From: Legionella sheltonii
GTDB lineage: Bacteria; Pseudomonadota; Gammaproteobacteria; Legionellales; Legionellaceae
Assembly: GCF_026191355.1 (NCBI RefSeq)
Contig: NZ_JAPHOQ010000003.1
Span: 1 to 64,000 of the forward strand
Length of the DNA stretch: 64,000 nucleotides
Direction of reading: 5' to 3'
The notes under the pieces: model-generated
Told to the model about the DNA's origin: nothing
The model's database searches: none
What the model saw: the letters and a program-made list of their open reading frames with translations, nothing else
Position numbers and translations under genes: made by a program
Shown here: piece after piece, positions 28,459 through 37,561 of the stretch
Layout: every line of letters starts with the position of its first letter
How positions within the stretch are numbered: position 1 is the first letter of the stretch

Positions 28459-28917
28459 ATGTTAGCAAGCACTTTTATTACTATTTTAAGCCTTATTTCA
28501 TCAAGTTCTCTTTCGGCTGCTATTACCTGTTATTACACTTTAGTTAAGGATAATTGTTGGACTAAATATGATGTATCTGTGGAAATCATGGATGCAGCAT
28601 CAGGTAAAACGCTAACAACTGTAGCAGTTCCTTCTGGAAAATCTTGGATACGACAGACTTTTCCTTGTGAACCTGGGCAAAAGCTAATGTATCGAGCTCA
28701 GTTTTCACCAGTTTTTTGGGAAAGTGACAAAGGGAAAACTTACATTGCTAAAAATTATTGGTCTTTGCCCAATACTGTAAATCCTGGAGATTCAGCCTGG
28801 AATGTCACGGTCTGTTACCCGAGTGATTTTTCACTAGTCCCGCTGCCTCCCGATGCATCAGGAAATTGCAGTTGCAATTTTAATGATATTCCGGCGATAC
28901 CGCCAAAAAAGATATAA
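28459..28917 (+). CDS. Cys-rich secreted/periplasmic protein, unknown
   Basis: A 152-residue protein with a signal peptide (MLASTFITILSLISSSSLSA) and six Cys in the mature part, likely disulphide-bonded. A Pro-rich C-terminus ends IPAIPPKKI. AAGGA lies 8 bases before the ATG. No family is recognised; size and Cys pattern suggest a small periplasmic or exported protein. A conspicuous inverted repeat precedes the gene. Confidence 0.65.
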   Translation: MLASTFITILSLISSSSLSAAITCYYTLVKDNCWTKYDVSVEIMDAASGKTLTTVAVPSGKSWIRQTFPCEPGQKLMYRAQFSPVFWESDKGKTYIAKNYWSLPNTVNPGDSAWNVTVCYPSDFSLVPLPPDASGNCSCNFNDIPAIPPKKI

Positions 28918-29012
28918 ATGGCATTAATTTTTATCTTTGTGTATGATTCTCGTCACAACATAAACTAATTTTTTAGGAAGGATTTTTTCCTAATTTGTTG
29001 ACGGAGCGACTG

Positions 29013-30086
29013 ATGATTACTCTTAGAAATAAAATTGGTCAGATGTTAGTCATGGGATTTGATGGCTGTGATATTCACAACAAAAGCCCTGTTGCTGAAT
29101 GGCTATCTTCAGATGGATTAGGTGGCGTTCTGTTATTCGATTACGATATTTCTACAGATTTATATGGTAGGAATTTAAAAAATCAAGCACAAATCAAACG
29201 CTTAACACACCAACTTAATTATTATTCTTCAGAAATAAATTACAAAAACAATGAATTGCCTTTATTAATTGCCCTCGATTATGAAGGGGGCGCCATAGAT
29301 CGATTGTCACGGATTGAAGGATGCATGCCCACTATGAGTGCCTACGCGATGGCACAATTATCTCCTGAAGCGTTGCAGGCTGAACTGACACAAATGGCAT
29401 TTACCCTAAAGTCTTTAGGGTTTAATCTTAATTTCAGCCCAGTTGTTGATTTGCATCTACAAGAAGAGCAAGGAATTATTGGCAGTTTACAGCGTAGTTT
29501 TTCAAGCAATCCTGATGATGTAGTTCATTTGGCTAGAAAATTTGTTGATGTCTTTTCTCATTATGGTATCGCGTGTTGTTATAAACATTTCCCAGGACAT
29601 GGTAGTGCATTGGGTGATACCCATAAAGGATTTGTGGATGTTACGAATACATTTCATGAGGAAGAGTTGATTCCTTACTATCGATTAGCAAAAGAGGCTT
29701 ATAAACCTACTTTGATTATGACGGCGCATGTGGTGAATAAACAGTTGGATAAGCAAGGCTTACCTGCTACTTTATCCCATGCTATCTTAACAGGCTTATT
29801 GCGTGAGACTATTGGCTATGATGGAGTCATCATCGCTGATGATTTACAAATGCAGGCAATTACAGATCATTACTCACTTGAGGATGCCCTATGTATGACA
29901 ATCAACGCAGGGGCTGATATGCTCATCTTCGCAAATCAATTAGCAAAAATTTCGGCTCCAGAAGTGATTGAAGTAATTGAACGACTTATTTTTGAACAAA
30001 AAATAGAGCAACAACGTATCGAAGATGCCTACCGTCGAATCATTCGTTTAAAGCAACAAATTAAGTGCATTGAGTTAGTTGATTGA
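29013..30086 (+). CDS. Glycoside hydrolase family 3, NagZ-like beta-N-acetylhexosaminidase
   Basis: A 357-residue GH3 enzyme. The signature CCYKHFPGHGSALGDTHKGF contains the catalytic His loop typical of NagZ, and the nucleophile Asp lies in DGVIIADDLQMQAI. Cytoplasmic NagZ removes GlcNAc from anhydromuropeptides in peptidoglycan recycling. No signal peptide is visible. The start at 29013 has GGAG 6 bases upstream; an in-frame TTG at 28995 is less likely. A broader GH3 specificity cannot be excluded. Confidence 0.85.
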   Translation: MITLRNKIGQMLVMGFDGCDIHNKSPVAEWLSSDGLGGVLLFDYDISTDLYGRNLKNQAQIKRLTHQLNYYSSEINYKNNELPLLIALDYEGGAIDRLSRIEGCMPTMSAYAMAQLSPEALQAELTQMAFTLKSLGFNLNFSPVVDLHLQEEQGIIGSLQRSFSSNPDDVVHLARKFVDVFSHYGIACCYKHFPGHGSALGDTHKGFVDVTNTFHEEELIPYYRLAKEAYKPTLIMTAHVVNKQLDKQGLPATLSHAILTGLLRETIGYDGVIIADDLQMQAITDHYSLEDALCMTINAGADMLIFANQLAKISAPEVIEVIERLIFEQKIEQQRIEDAYRRIIRLKQQIKCIELVD

Positions 30087-30387
30087 GAACTCATAACATC
30101 TACCTTGGTACATAAGTTCACCTAGGGAAATTACCGTTTTTTGACCCAGATTTATTAATAAATTATTGTGGTTAAGGTTTTAAAGTCTCTTGAGGTTATA
30201 GGAAATTCATGGGATTTATGTGGGATTTGGCGCCAATCAGCTAAAGGAACAAAAGAAACTCCTGGTAGAGTATATAAGAGAAATAAAACACACCAAACAT
30301 GAGTCATAAAAGTCTATAGTTCAGGCTAAACATGGCTGTTAGCACAAAAGCTTTGGCATTGGGGGCAGACACTTTCCGGACAGGCTC
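30087..30387. other. Convergent intergenic region
   Basis: About 300 AT-rich bases lie between the NagZ-like gene and the cis-prenyltransferase gene, which point toward each other. I see no convincing terminator stem, repeat or small gene in it. Confidence 0.4.
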
Positions 30388-31092
30388 TTATTTTCCAAAA
30401 TTTTGTTGGCGTTCTGTAAATGCAGCAAATGCTTTTAACAATTCCTGCTCATTAAATTCTGGCCACAATACAGGAGTATAATAAATTTCTGAATAGGCAA
30501 TTTGCCATAATAAAAAATTGCTAAGTCTGAGTTCGCCTCCTGTTCTAATGACTAACTCGGGATCAGGGGCTTCTTGAGTCGCCAAAAATTTGGCAAAATC
30601 TTTTTCATCAAGATTCTCAATATCTAATTGTTTCTCTGTCACTTGCCGAACAATTTGTTTGGTCGCATTGAGAATGTCCCATTTTCCGCCATAATCTAAA
30701 GCAATAAATAATGTTAAACGTGAATTTTGTGCTGTTTTTTTCTCAACCTCATCCAGCATTCTCAATAAGTTTTCATTGAGTCTTTTTTTAGAACCAATAA
30801 TACGTATTTTGATACCTTTACTATGAAAACGTTCTACATGATGGGATAGATAGGAAATTATAAATTTAAGAAGATGAGATGATTGTTTTTTTTGAGTTCT
30901 TTGCCAATTTTCGGTACTAAAGGAAAATAAAGTAAGATATTGGATGTTTAACTCCATACAGGTACACAGAATTTTCCATGCTGTTTTAGCTCCAATAATA
31001 TATCCTGTAATCGCGGGTAAAAACCGGTTTTTTGCCCAACGCCGATTTCCATCCATAATAATCGCTAAATGAGAGGGGTATTTTATCTTCAT
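30388..31092 (-). CDS. Cis-prenyltransferase (UppS-like isoprenyl transferase)
   Basis: A 234-residue Z-isoprenyl diphosphate synthase. HLAIIMDGNRRWAK carries the Mg-binding Asp. SFSTENW and the C-terminal VIRTGGELRLSNFLLWQIAYSE with LWPEF are conserved. The usual Gly-His-x-x-Gly of the N-terminal region reads GYIIG here, so the conserved His is replaced by Tyr. It extends allylic diphosphates with IPP, classically to undecaprenyl diphosphate. It is the last gene of a minus-strand run with idi (4-base overlap), UbiA-type and kinase genes. Its location with isoprenoid genes suggests a specialised product rather than the housekeeping UppS. Confidence 0.85.
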   Translation of the reverse strand: MKIKYPSHLAIIMDGNRRWAKNRFLPAITGYIIGAKTAWKILCTCMELNIQYLTLFSFSTENWQRTQKKQSSHLLKFIISYLSHHVERFHSKGIKIRIIGSKKRLNENLLRMLDEVEKKTAQNSRLTLFIALDYGGKWDILNATKQIVRQVTEKQLDIENLDEKDFAKFLATQEAPDPELVIRTGGELRLSNFLLWQIAYSEIYYTPVLWPEFNEQELLKAFAAFTERQQNFGK

Positions 31093-31673
31093 GATAATCT
31101 CTTTAATTGACCAAAATAATGAATAAACTGTTTGCTTGTTAAGGCAATATTTAAAACTTGAGGTAGCCAGGGGGTGAATACTTTAGGGCATTCTGCCAGC
31201 TGTTCTTGTAGTTTATGAATGCTTATCCAGCAATAATTATCAACTTCCAGAGGATTAGGATGAACGTTCTGTTCAACCCAATAGCCAATTAAAACATGGT
31301 CTATCTCATGCTCAAACATATTATTATTCAAGTCGGCAAAATACTGGAATACTCCAACTTCAATCAATGTTACTTTGATACCCATTTCTACAAATAATCT
31401 CTTCGTTGCATCCTCAAGTAAATCATTGCCGGGTTGTGGATGACTGCAACATGTATTAGTCCACAGTCCTCCTCCATGATATTTGCTATTGGCACGCTGT
31501 TGGATAAGGAGCTCAATGGTGTCTCTATATTTGCGAAATACCAATATAGAATAAGCTCTATGGAGTTTCCCTACTCGATGGGCAGACAGTTTATCCATTA
31601 TTCCTATGCAGTTATCTTGTGAATCGACTAAAATAACATGGGTGTTTTGCTCTTCTAACGAATTATATGACAT
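31089..31673 (-). CDS. idi: Isopentenyl-diphosphate delta-isomerase, type I
   Basis: A 194-residue Nudix-type isomerase that interconverts IPP and DMAPP. The catalytic Cys is in NTCCSHPQPG and the catalytic Glu in FEHEIDHVL; the HR and LWTN segments are conserved. The frame extends upstream to a TTG at 31697, but the ATG at 31673 is preferred. It overlaps the cis-prenyltransferase by four bases (ATGA) and follows the UbiA gene by 60 bases. Type I Idi is expected for an organism making isoprenoids from mevalonate. Confidence 0.93.
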   Translation of the reverse strand: MSYNSLEEQNTHVILVDSQDNCIGIMDKLSAHRVGKLHRAYSILVFRKYRDTIELLIQQRANSKYHGGGLWTNTCCSHPQPGNDLLEDATKRLFVEMGIKVTLIEVGVFQYFADLNNNMFEHEIDHVLIGYWVEQNVHPNPLEVDNYCWISIHKLQEQLAECPKVFTPWLPQVLNIALTSKQFIHYFGQLKRLS

Positions 31674-31733
31674 AATTTTTATCCCAATCAGGGGCAAGAC
31701 GAATGCAAGAAATTCATCGCTTTTTCAAATTGA

Positions 31734-32630
31734 CTAACCCCATATAAAGGCAATTAATGCTGCAACTTGCATACTAATCATAGAGATCTGAAGGTGACTA
31801 AGAAGCTTTTTCATCAGAGGCTTATCCGTTTGATTATTATACAAACACAGTTGCAAATACAGCGAATAAAAACCCGCTATAAGCGCTAAAATCATAGAAC
31901 TGTAATTTACAGTTAGGGTAATGCTATAGACACCAAGAGTCGCAATGACTAAGGAGATTAGAACCGCGCTGCAAGTAATGAAAAAAGTGACCTTAACTCC
32001 TAGTACAATAGGAATAGTTTTTCGTCCGCTGATTTTATCTCCCTTGATATCTCGAACATCATTCAATGGTGAAATTGCCCATGAAATCAGGAATGCCAAG
32101 GCCAAGAAAGGCCAAATTTTCCAGGAGAAATGATTCGATGCAGCAACACCTACAAGGGCTGCTAATACGGAAGCTACAGCAGTGGCTATTGTTTTGATTA
32201 AGAAATAAGTCTTGAGGTGAATTTTCGGATGTGAGTAAGTGAACGCTAATAATAAACTAAACAATCCAATAAAGAGATTGTAGATACTAAGATAAATTCC
32301 TAAAAGTAATGCGCTGCACAGGCAAAAAATAGAAACAATCAATATCGTACGATATAAAGTGACATCATAGGTAAAACTTGTCACCTCATTATTCATACTG
32401 TCTTCTTCAAAATCATTCAAATCATTGTAAAGATATGTCCCAAATCCCGCAAGATAAACTGTTAGTACAACTAAAATACTGGTCGATATCTTATAATCAG
32501 GTCCAGCAGAAGCCAGATAAGTTAATAAGGCAAAAATTGGCCGATAGATAACTACTATACGAGATTTTATTAGTCTAATTAGTGTTGTAGTAAAGTTGCT
32601 TATAGGGAAATTGCTACTCATGGATTTCAT
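31734..32630 (-). CDS. UbiA-family membrane prenyltransferase
   Basis: A 298-residue membrane protein with about nine hydrophobic helices and both Asp-rich motifs of the family: NDLNDFEED (first Mg-diphosphate site) and NDVRDIKGDKISGRKT (second). The second motif resembles the chlorophyll/GGGP synthase-like branch more than UbiA proper. It would attach an isoprenoid chain to an unidentified acceptor. It lies between the GHMP kinase and idi on the minus strand, so its prenyl donor is probably made locally. A start at the second Met (MSSN) is possible. Confidence 0.85.
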   Translation of the reverse strand: MKSMSSNFPISNFTTTLIRLIKSRIVVIYRPIFALLTYLASAGPDYKISTSILVVLTVYLAGFGTYLYNDLNDFEEDSMNNEVTSFTYDVTLYRTILIVSIFCLCSALLLGIYLSIYNLFIGLFSLLLAFTYSHPKIHLKTYFLIKTIATAVASVLAALVGVAASNHFSWKIWPFLALAFLISWAISPLNDVRDIKGDKISGRKTIPIVLGVKVTFFITCSAVLISLVIATLGVYSITLTVNYSSMILALIAGFYSLYLQLCLYNNQTDKPLMKKLLSHLQISMISMQVAALIAFIWG

Positions 32631-32715
32631 AAAACCTCCAAAATATGCTTTTAAAGCACTTCATAATGACTGACCAATAAACATAAATAAAAAAATTGCC
32701 TACACTCCTCGATAT

Positions 32716-33630
32716 CTACGATGATAGCTCTGCTTTTTTAGTTGAATTTAGTATCAGAGGATGTAATTGGATAGGAAAATCAGAAGGAGGAGGCTCTTTC
32801 CATAAACTTAAAACATGGCCACCAAAACCTGAGCCCACTACTTTACAGGCTAATGCATACTCTTTTAATTGCTGGATGTGATTATGTAGTTGGGGAGATA
32901 CCAAGTCCCAGTCATAAAAACATTCATTTCCAGTTGATAGCCCTTGCGCCAAAATACGCAGACTCTCATCATTTTTTTCTTCTAATGCACTTTGAATTAA
33001 GAGAACCGCATGTAACATTTTTTCATAAATAATTTCCGATTTTTGGGGATTTTCCTTTTTTAATTCCTGGACTTTTTTAACACATGGTCCAGTAAAACTG
33101 GTTTCATTGGATGAAGAAATATAAAAAAGAGGTTGCCATGCAAGGTCTATCTCACATAGTTCACGATTAGGGAAATATTTTATCATGTTTTTAGCCGTTA
33201 CACCGGCAATATCCACACCACTACTTTGTTTATGAAACATATTTTCCAACTCTACTGCAAACTGAAATAATTGAGAACGAGGTAATAATCCTTGATAGAT
33301 AATCCACTCGGTGATGGCAACGCATAGCGCAGCGGAAAAACCTAGACCTCCGCAAGGAGTGATGGTTGATTTGATATCAAAAACACCTGTAATTTTATGA
33401 GGATCTTTTTGTAATAGTTCATATGCTTTATAAATCGCCGGCCATAATATAATGCCAAAGGAATCATTAGCTTCAGCAGAAATAAGATGCATTGTTTTTG
33501 TTTTATCCGGCTCATAACTCAGGGTTAAATTATACTGATAAAATGGAGCAACAATTGCATAACCACGTTCCAGAATAAGGTGTTCACCAGCTAAAATACA
33601 TTTTGCTGGTACGTTAATTTTGAAAGTCAT
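32716..33630 (-). CDS. GHMP kinase, mevalonate kinase-like
   Basis: A 304-residue GHMP-superfamily kinase. Motif 1 is VPAKCILAGEHLILERGYAI. The ATP loop reads PCGGLGFSAAL, retaining the Ser (about residue 99). The catalytic Asp is in SSGVDIAGV (about 140) and motif 3 is VVGSGFGGHVLSL. These features fit mevalonate or phosphomevalonate kinases. GGAG lies 6 bases before the ATG at 33630; an upstream GTG at 33642 is also in frame. It heads the minus-strand half of the isoprenoid island and has a divergent paralogue starting 200 bases away. Confidence 0.82.
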   Translation of the reverse strand: MTFKINVPAKCILAGEHLILERGYAIVAPFYQYNLTLSYEPDKTKTMHLISAEANDSFGIILWPAIYKAYELLQKDPHKITGVFDIKSTITPCGGLGFSAALCVAITEWIIYQGLLPRSQLFQFAVELENMFHKQSSGVDIAGVTAKNMIKYFPNRELCEIDLAWQPLFYISSSNETSFTGPCVKKVQELKKENPQKSEIIYEKMLHAVLLIQSALEEKNDESLRILAQGLSTGNECFYDWDLVSPQLHNHIQQLKEYALACKVVGSGFGGHVLSLWKEPPPSDFPIQLHPLILNSTKKAELSS

Positions 33631-33831
33631 TGCCGTCTCCACCGTCTCAATTTTTATTCATAGCATAAAAAAAAGTATAGCTGATTAATTTTAAGTTTTA
33701 TGAGCTAAGTGAGTGGAGTTAATTCGCAATTATTTAGACTTTCGAAATCACAAAGAATATTCTAGAGTTGTATAAAAATAATACGAATCGAGTAATTATG
33801 TGCTAAATTTATAGATACCTTAATTTTCTTG

Positions 33832-34728
33832 ATGATGTCTATGTTGGGTTTTAAAGTCTGTATTCCTGCAAAATGCATATTAAGCGGTGAGTTTATTAAC
33901 AACCAGAAAGGATATGCAATTATTAGTCCATTTGAGCGCTATAAATTAGTTCTAAAATATTATCCTAATGAAATCAAAACAATTCGAACGATTACCGGAG
34001 AGGGATTTAATTCCACCCAGATAATTCTATGGTCTGTGATAAGCCGGGCTTTGGAATTGCTCGGCAAGGAATGCTCCGTGTTGACAGGATATTTTGAATT
34101 AAATTGCAACATCCCTCCATGTAATGGCTTTGGTTTTTTTGCTGCTCTTTATTATGCCGTGGCTGAGTGGCTTGTTTATTACGGCCTCATGCAAAGAAGT
34201 AATTTGTTTGAGTTTACTTTAAAACTAGAGAGCTCACTCCGGGAAAGCAGTAATGGAGCCGATATTGCAGGAGTGATGTCACCCAGCCTCATCATGTACT
34301 CCTATTCACGTGAAATAAAAAAATTAAACCCTACATGGCACCCTCATCTTTATATATCAAGTACCAAAGAAACCACAATAAGTGACGATTGCCTGCAAAA
34401 AATTAATGAAATGAGATTATTGGAGCCTTCTAAAGCCGCTCTTGTTGACGAAAAAATGATAACTTCCTCCATTGAAACCAGACATGCTTTGGAAAGTAAT
34501 CAAAAGTACAGATTATTCTTGCTAGCAGATGCACTGAATCTCGCGAATGAATGTTATTTTGAATGGGGACTCATATCAGAACGAGTTAAGAGTCATATAG
34601 ATATTCTCAAAAAGTATGCTTTAGCTTGCAAAGTCATAGAGGCAGGTTATGGAGGATATGTTCTAAGTTTATGGAAAAAAGAGCCGACAGTAGATCTACC
34701 ATTCAAGTTGTATCGTGTAAATATCTAA
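33832..34728 (+). CDS. Degenerate GHMP kinase paralogue
   Basis: A 298-residue protein similar along its whole length to the divergent kinase at 32716-33630: shared IPAKCILSGE, ADIAGV, CFYDW/CYFEW and YALACKV segments, and the same spacing. In the ATP loop the Ser that binds Mg-ATP is replaced by Phe (GFGFFAAL versus GFSAAL, residue 103), and motif 3 reads EAGYGGY. The catalytic Asp144 is retained. It may be inactive or changed in specificity. It probably arose as an inverted duplicate. The start is uncertain among three nearby ATGs, none with a strong ribosome binding site. Confidence 0.78.
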   Translation: MMSMLGFKVCIPAKCILSGEFINNQKGYAIISPFERYKLVLKYYPNEIKTIRTITGEGFNSTQIILWSVISRALELLGKECSVLTGYFELNCNIPPCNGFGFFAALYYAVAEWLVYYGLMQRSNLFEFTLKLESSLRESSNGADIAGVMSPSLIMYSYSREIKKLNPTWHPHLYISSTKETTISDDCLQKINEMRLLEPSKAALVDEKMITSSIETRHALESNQKYRLFLLADALNLANECYFEWGLISERVKSHIDILKKYALACKVIEAGYGGYVLSLWKKEPTVDLPFKLYRVNI

Positions 34729-34764
34729 ATTTATAACGTTAAGATGTTTGTAAGGAGTAGCAAG

Positions 34765-35892
34765 GTGAATAAAGTTGGTTTCTCTTCAATAGGGCTTCAT
34801 TTTCCACCCATTTTTCTTTCTGTAGAAAACCTGGCAAAACTACGAAATGTAGATCCTGATAAATACACTATTGGACTGGGTTGCAGAAAAATTTCACTTT
34901 GTCCTGAAAATATAAGCGTAGTCGAACTGGCTGTAGAGGCAGCAAAACGTGCTCTTTCTCGATGGGGAGGTACACTGGATGATATTGGGTTGTTAGCAGT
35001 AGGCACTGAAAGTGCACCGGACATGAGTAGGCCTTTGAGTGCATTCGTAGCAGAAAAATTAGGCATTCACGGTGCTGTTCGATCCTATGAAGTCAAACAT
35101 GCCTGTTACGGAGGTACATTAGCCATTAGACAAGCTTTGGAGTGGAAACTTGCCAATATTGCCCCCCAAAAAGCCGCGTTGGTGATTGCTGCTGATATCT
35201 CTCTCTATAAAGTGGGTGATCCCGGAGAACCCACGCAAGGAGCCGGTGCTGTAGCATTTATCATTGATACTCCCGATATTGCTGCAATCGATTCTGCATC
35301 ATACCCTTTCAGCAAGCCAGTATTTGATTTTTGGAGGCCGGAGAATGAACCCTTTCCTTTAGTCAATGGGGATTTTAGTCTTGAATGTTATAAAAAAGCC
35401 GCACGTAGCTGCTTCAAGGCATTGTGTATTGATAAAAAAATGGAGTTTGCCAATTTGTTTGATGTCTATAAAGCGCTTTGTTTTCATGTACCCTTTCCTA
35501 AAATGGTGAAAAAGGCGTTTGCAGATATATGCCTATCATCAGGAATAGATCCTCAAAAATGTGAACAGCTCTTCATGGAGAAAGTTAATCCTACAATGGA
35601 ATGGAATTCTTTAACCGGTAATTCCTATACGGCAAGTTTATGGGTTTCTGTAGCGAAAACCCTATGCGGCTTACATGCTGGCGATCAAATCACTGCTTTC
35701 TCCTATGGTTCAGGCTGTGGAGCAGAATTGCTGCTATTGACGGCAGGTAATCTGGCAGCAGAGGGTAAATGGCGAGAGGATGTGAACAAGGATTTGGAAA
35801 ACAGAAAAGAAATTAATGCAGAAGCCTATATGCAAATGCGTCGTCGCAATAAGAACGAGTCCAACTTGGTCGAATCCCTAATAAAAGGATGA
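34765..35892 (+). CDS. mvaS: Hydroxymethylglutaryl-CoA synthase
   Basis: A 375-residue thiolase-fold enzyme that condenses acetoacetyl-CoA and acetyl-CoA to HMG-CoA. The catalytic Cys114 is in HACYGGT, Glu82 in GTESAPD, and His241 in CFHVPFPKM. GNSYTAS and FSYGSGCGAEL complete the family pattern. The GTG at 34765 has AAGGAG 7 bases upstream and gives the usual short N-terminus; an ATG at 34744 is also in frame. It overlaps the following kinase fragment region and starts 36 bases after the degenerate kinase. Confidence 0.94.
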   Translation: MNKVGFSSIGLHFPPIFLSVENLAKLRNVDPDKYTIGLGCRKISLCPENISVVELAVEAAKRALSRWGGTLDDIGLLAVGTESAPDMSRPLSAFVAEKLGIHGAVRSYEVKHACYGGTLAIRQALEWKLANIAPQKAALVIAADISLYKVGDPGEPTQGAGAVAFIIDTPDIAAIDSASYPFSKPVFDFWRPENEPFPLVNGDFSLECYKKAARSCFKALCIDKKMEFANLFDVYKALCFHVPFPKMVKKAFADICLSSGIDPQKCEQLFMEKVNPTMEWNSLTGNSYTASLWVSVAKTLCGLHAGDQITAFSYGSGCGAELLLLTAGNLAAEGKWREDVNKDLENRKEINAEAYMQMRRRNKNESNLVESLIKG

Positions 35893-35897
35893 GGATA

Positions 35898-36167
35898 ATG
35901 AATTGTCAGTTATCGGTACCTGCAAAAACGTTCATTTTGGGAGAATATCTGGTCCTTAGAGGGGGGATGGTGATTCTGCTAACTTCTCATCCATCCTTTG
36001 TCCTTAATGGTTCTGCTGCGAAAGATGCACCCAGTTTTTTGCTCTTGCCGCATATTCTCATAGTGCCTGGAATGGTGTATGAAAAAGAATTTACGGATTA
36101 TTTACTTGGAACAGGAACTTGGGGCTGGGCTCAAATGGAAATTTTTTTAACGTATCGAGTTATTTGA
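35898..36167 (+). pseudogene. N-terminal fragment of a GHMP kinase
   Basis: An 89-residue frame beginning with kinase motif 1 (VPAKTFILGEYLVLRGG). It reaches what looks like a decayed ATP-loop region (GTGTWGWAQMEIFLTYRVI) and then hits TGA, directly before the HMG-CoA reductase ATG. The remaining two thirds of a GHMP kinase are absent. AGGAT lies before the ATG at 35898. It is different in sequence from the two other kinases in the cluster, so it may be the remnant of a phosphomevalonate kinase or second mevalonate kinase removed by deletion. A functional short protein is unlikely. Confidence 0.7.
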
Positions 36168-36168
36168 G

Positions 36169-37461
36169 ATGAGCAGTATTAGTTTAAATGGTAAAAAAGT
36201 ATGGGAAGGTTTTTCCAAGTTAACTAAAAAAGAGAAACTTGAAAGACTCGTTGCAACGGTTTTTTTGGATCCCGAGGGTGTCGTTGCATTGCAGCATGGA
36301 GGTACTTTTAAAGAGGAACTGCTCGAAACATTAATCGAAAATCCAATTGGTTGGTTTGGGATTCCATTAGGAGTTGCTGTTAATTTTTGTATCGATAAAA
36401 AACATTTTATTATTCCAATGGTGATTGAAGAACACTCCGTTATCGCAGGCCTCAGCAAGGCAGCTAAGTTTATTAACCTTCATGGCGATTTGAGCACCGA
36501 AATTTTAGGGAAACACGCTATAGGTCAAATTCAATTTGCATGTCTTCGTGATCCAGTTCGTTTTGAGAAAAAAATTAGTGAACAGAAAGAGTTTTTTCTC
36601 GACCAGGTAAATCAAAAAGTTCTCAGCTCCTTAATCAAGCGTGGCGGAGGGGCATCAGACATCATTGTTCGTACTATAGAACGACCTGATAAAAAAATTA
36701 TGGGTATTTTACATGTATTAATTGATCCAAGTGATGCAATGGGGGCCAATAGAATTAATCAAGCCTGTGAGTTTTTGCGAGGGCTAATCGAGGCGCACAC
36801 ACATGAAGAGGTAACCATGTGTATCTTATCCAATTTGTCTGATCAAAAAATCACTGTTGCTAATGCAGTAATTTATGACATTGATCCAATCTTGGGAAAA
36901 CGTATTGAAGAGGCTTCTTTATTTGCTCAAATAGACCCTTATCGAGCTGCAACAAATAACAAAGGGGTTATGAATGGCATTGATGCGGTATTAATTGCTA
37001 CAGGTAATGATTGGCGAGCGGTTGAGGCTGGAGTTCATGCCTATGCAGCTAGGAATGGACAATACAGTTCAATCACCAAATGGGAAATGCGTGATGGAAA
37101 TCTATATGGGCGGATTGAAGTTCCAATTCAACTGGGAACGGTAGGAGGAGTAACGCAAATTCATCCGATTGCTAAAATTTGTCTCGGGATACTTGGGATC
37201 TCTCGGGCAGATGAGCTTGCCCGAGTAGTTGCGGCTGTAGGTTTGATACAAAATTTTGCTGCATTAAATGCCCTTGTTTCTGATGGTATTGTTAATGGCC
37301 ATATGAAATTACATATAAAAAATTTGGTTTTGTCTGTAGGTGCGCAAAAAGAAGAGATACCTCTTTTAAGTCAAATGCTGATAGGAAAATTAGAGCAAAC
37401 GCATTGTGTTAACGAGACTGATGCACTCGAAATTCTTAAGGAAATAAGACAAAGCACTTAG
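36169..37461 (+). CDS. mvaA: Hydroxymethylglutaryl-CoA reductase, class II
   Basis: A 430-residue reductase of the class II (degradative-type) fold. The catalytic Glu is in ENPIGWFGIPLGVA, the NAD(P)-binding motif is DAMGANRIN, the Lys is in ATNNKGVMNG, and GTVGGVT and the catalytic His in NGHMKLH are present. It reduces HMG-CoA to mevalonate or runs in reverse. It begins one base after the stop of the kinase remnant and has little ribosome binding site of its own, so translation may be coupled to that remnant. This may explain why the remnant frame persists. Confidence 0.95.
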   Translation: MSSISLNGKKVWEGFSKLTKKEKLERLVATVFLDPEGVVALQHGGTFKEELLETLIENPIGWFGIPLGVAVNFCIDKKHFIIPMVIEEHSVIAGLSKAAKFINLHGDLSTEILGKHAIGQIQFACLRDPVRFEKKISEQKEFFLDQVNQKVLSSLIKRGGGASDIIVRTIERPDKKIMGILHVLIDPSDAMGANRINQACEFLRGLIEAHTHEEVTMCILSNLSDQKITVANAVIYDIDPILGKRIEEASLFAQIDPYRAATNNKGVMNGIDAVLIATGNDWRAVEAGVHAYAARNGQYSSITKWEMRDGNLYGRIEVPIQLGTVGGVTQIHPIAKICLGILGISRADELARVVAAVGLIQNFAALNALVSDGIVNGHMKLHIKNLVLSVGAQKEEIPLLSQMLIGKLEQTHCVNETDALEILKEIRQST

Positions 37462-37561
37462 GGAGCTTTTTGGGGATCGCTCCAATCCTTAGGGGAGTAA
37501 GCTTGGCTTTTCAGCTGCTCTTTGTGTCGTAATAACAAAATGGTTGATAAGGTGAAACAAC

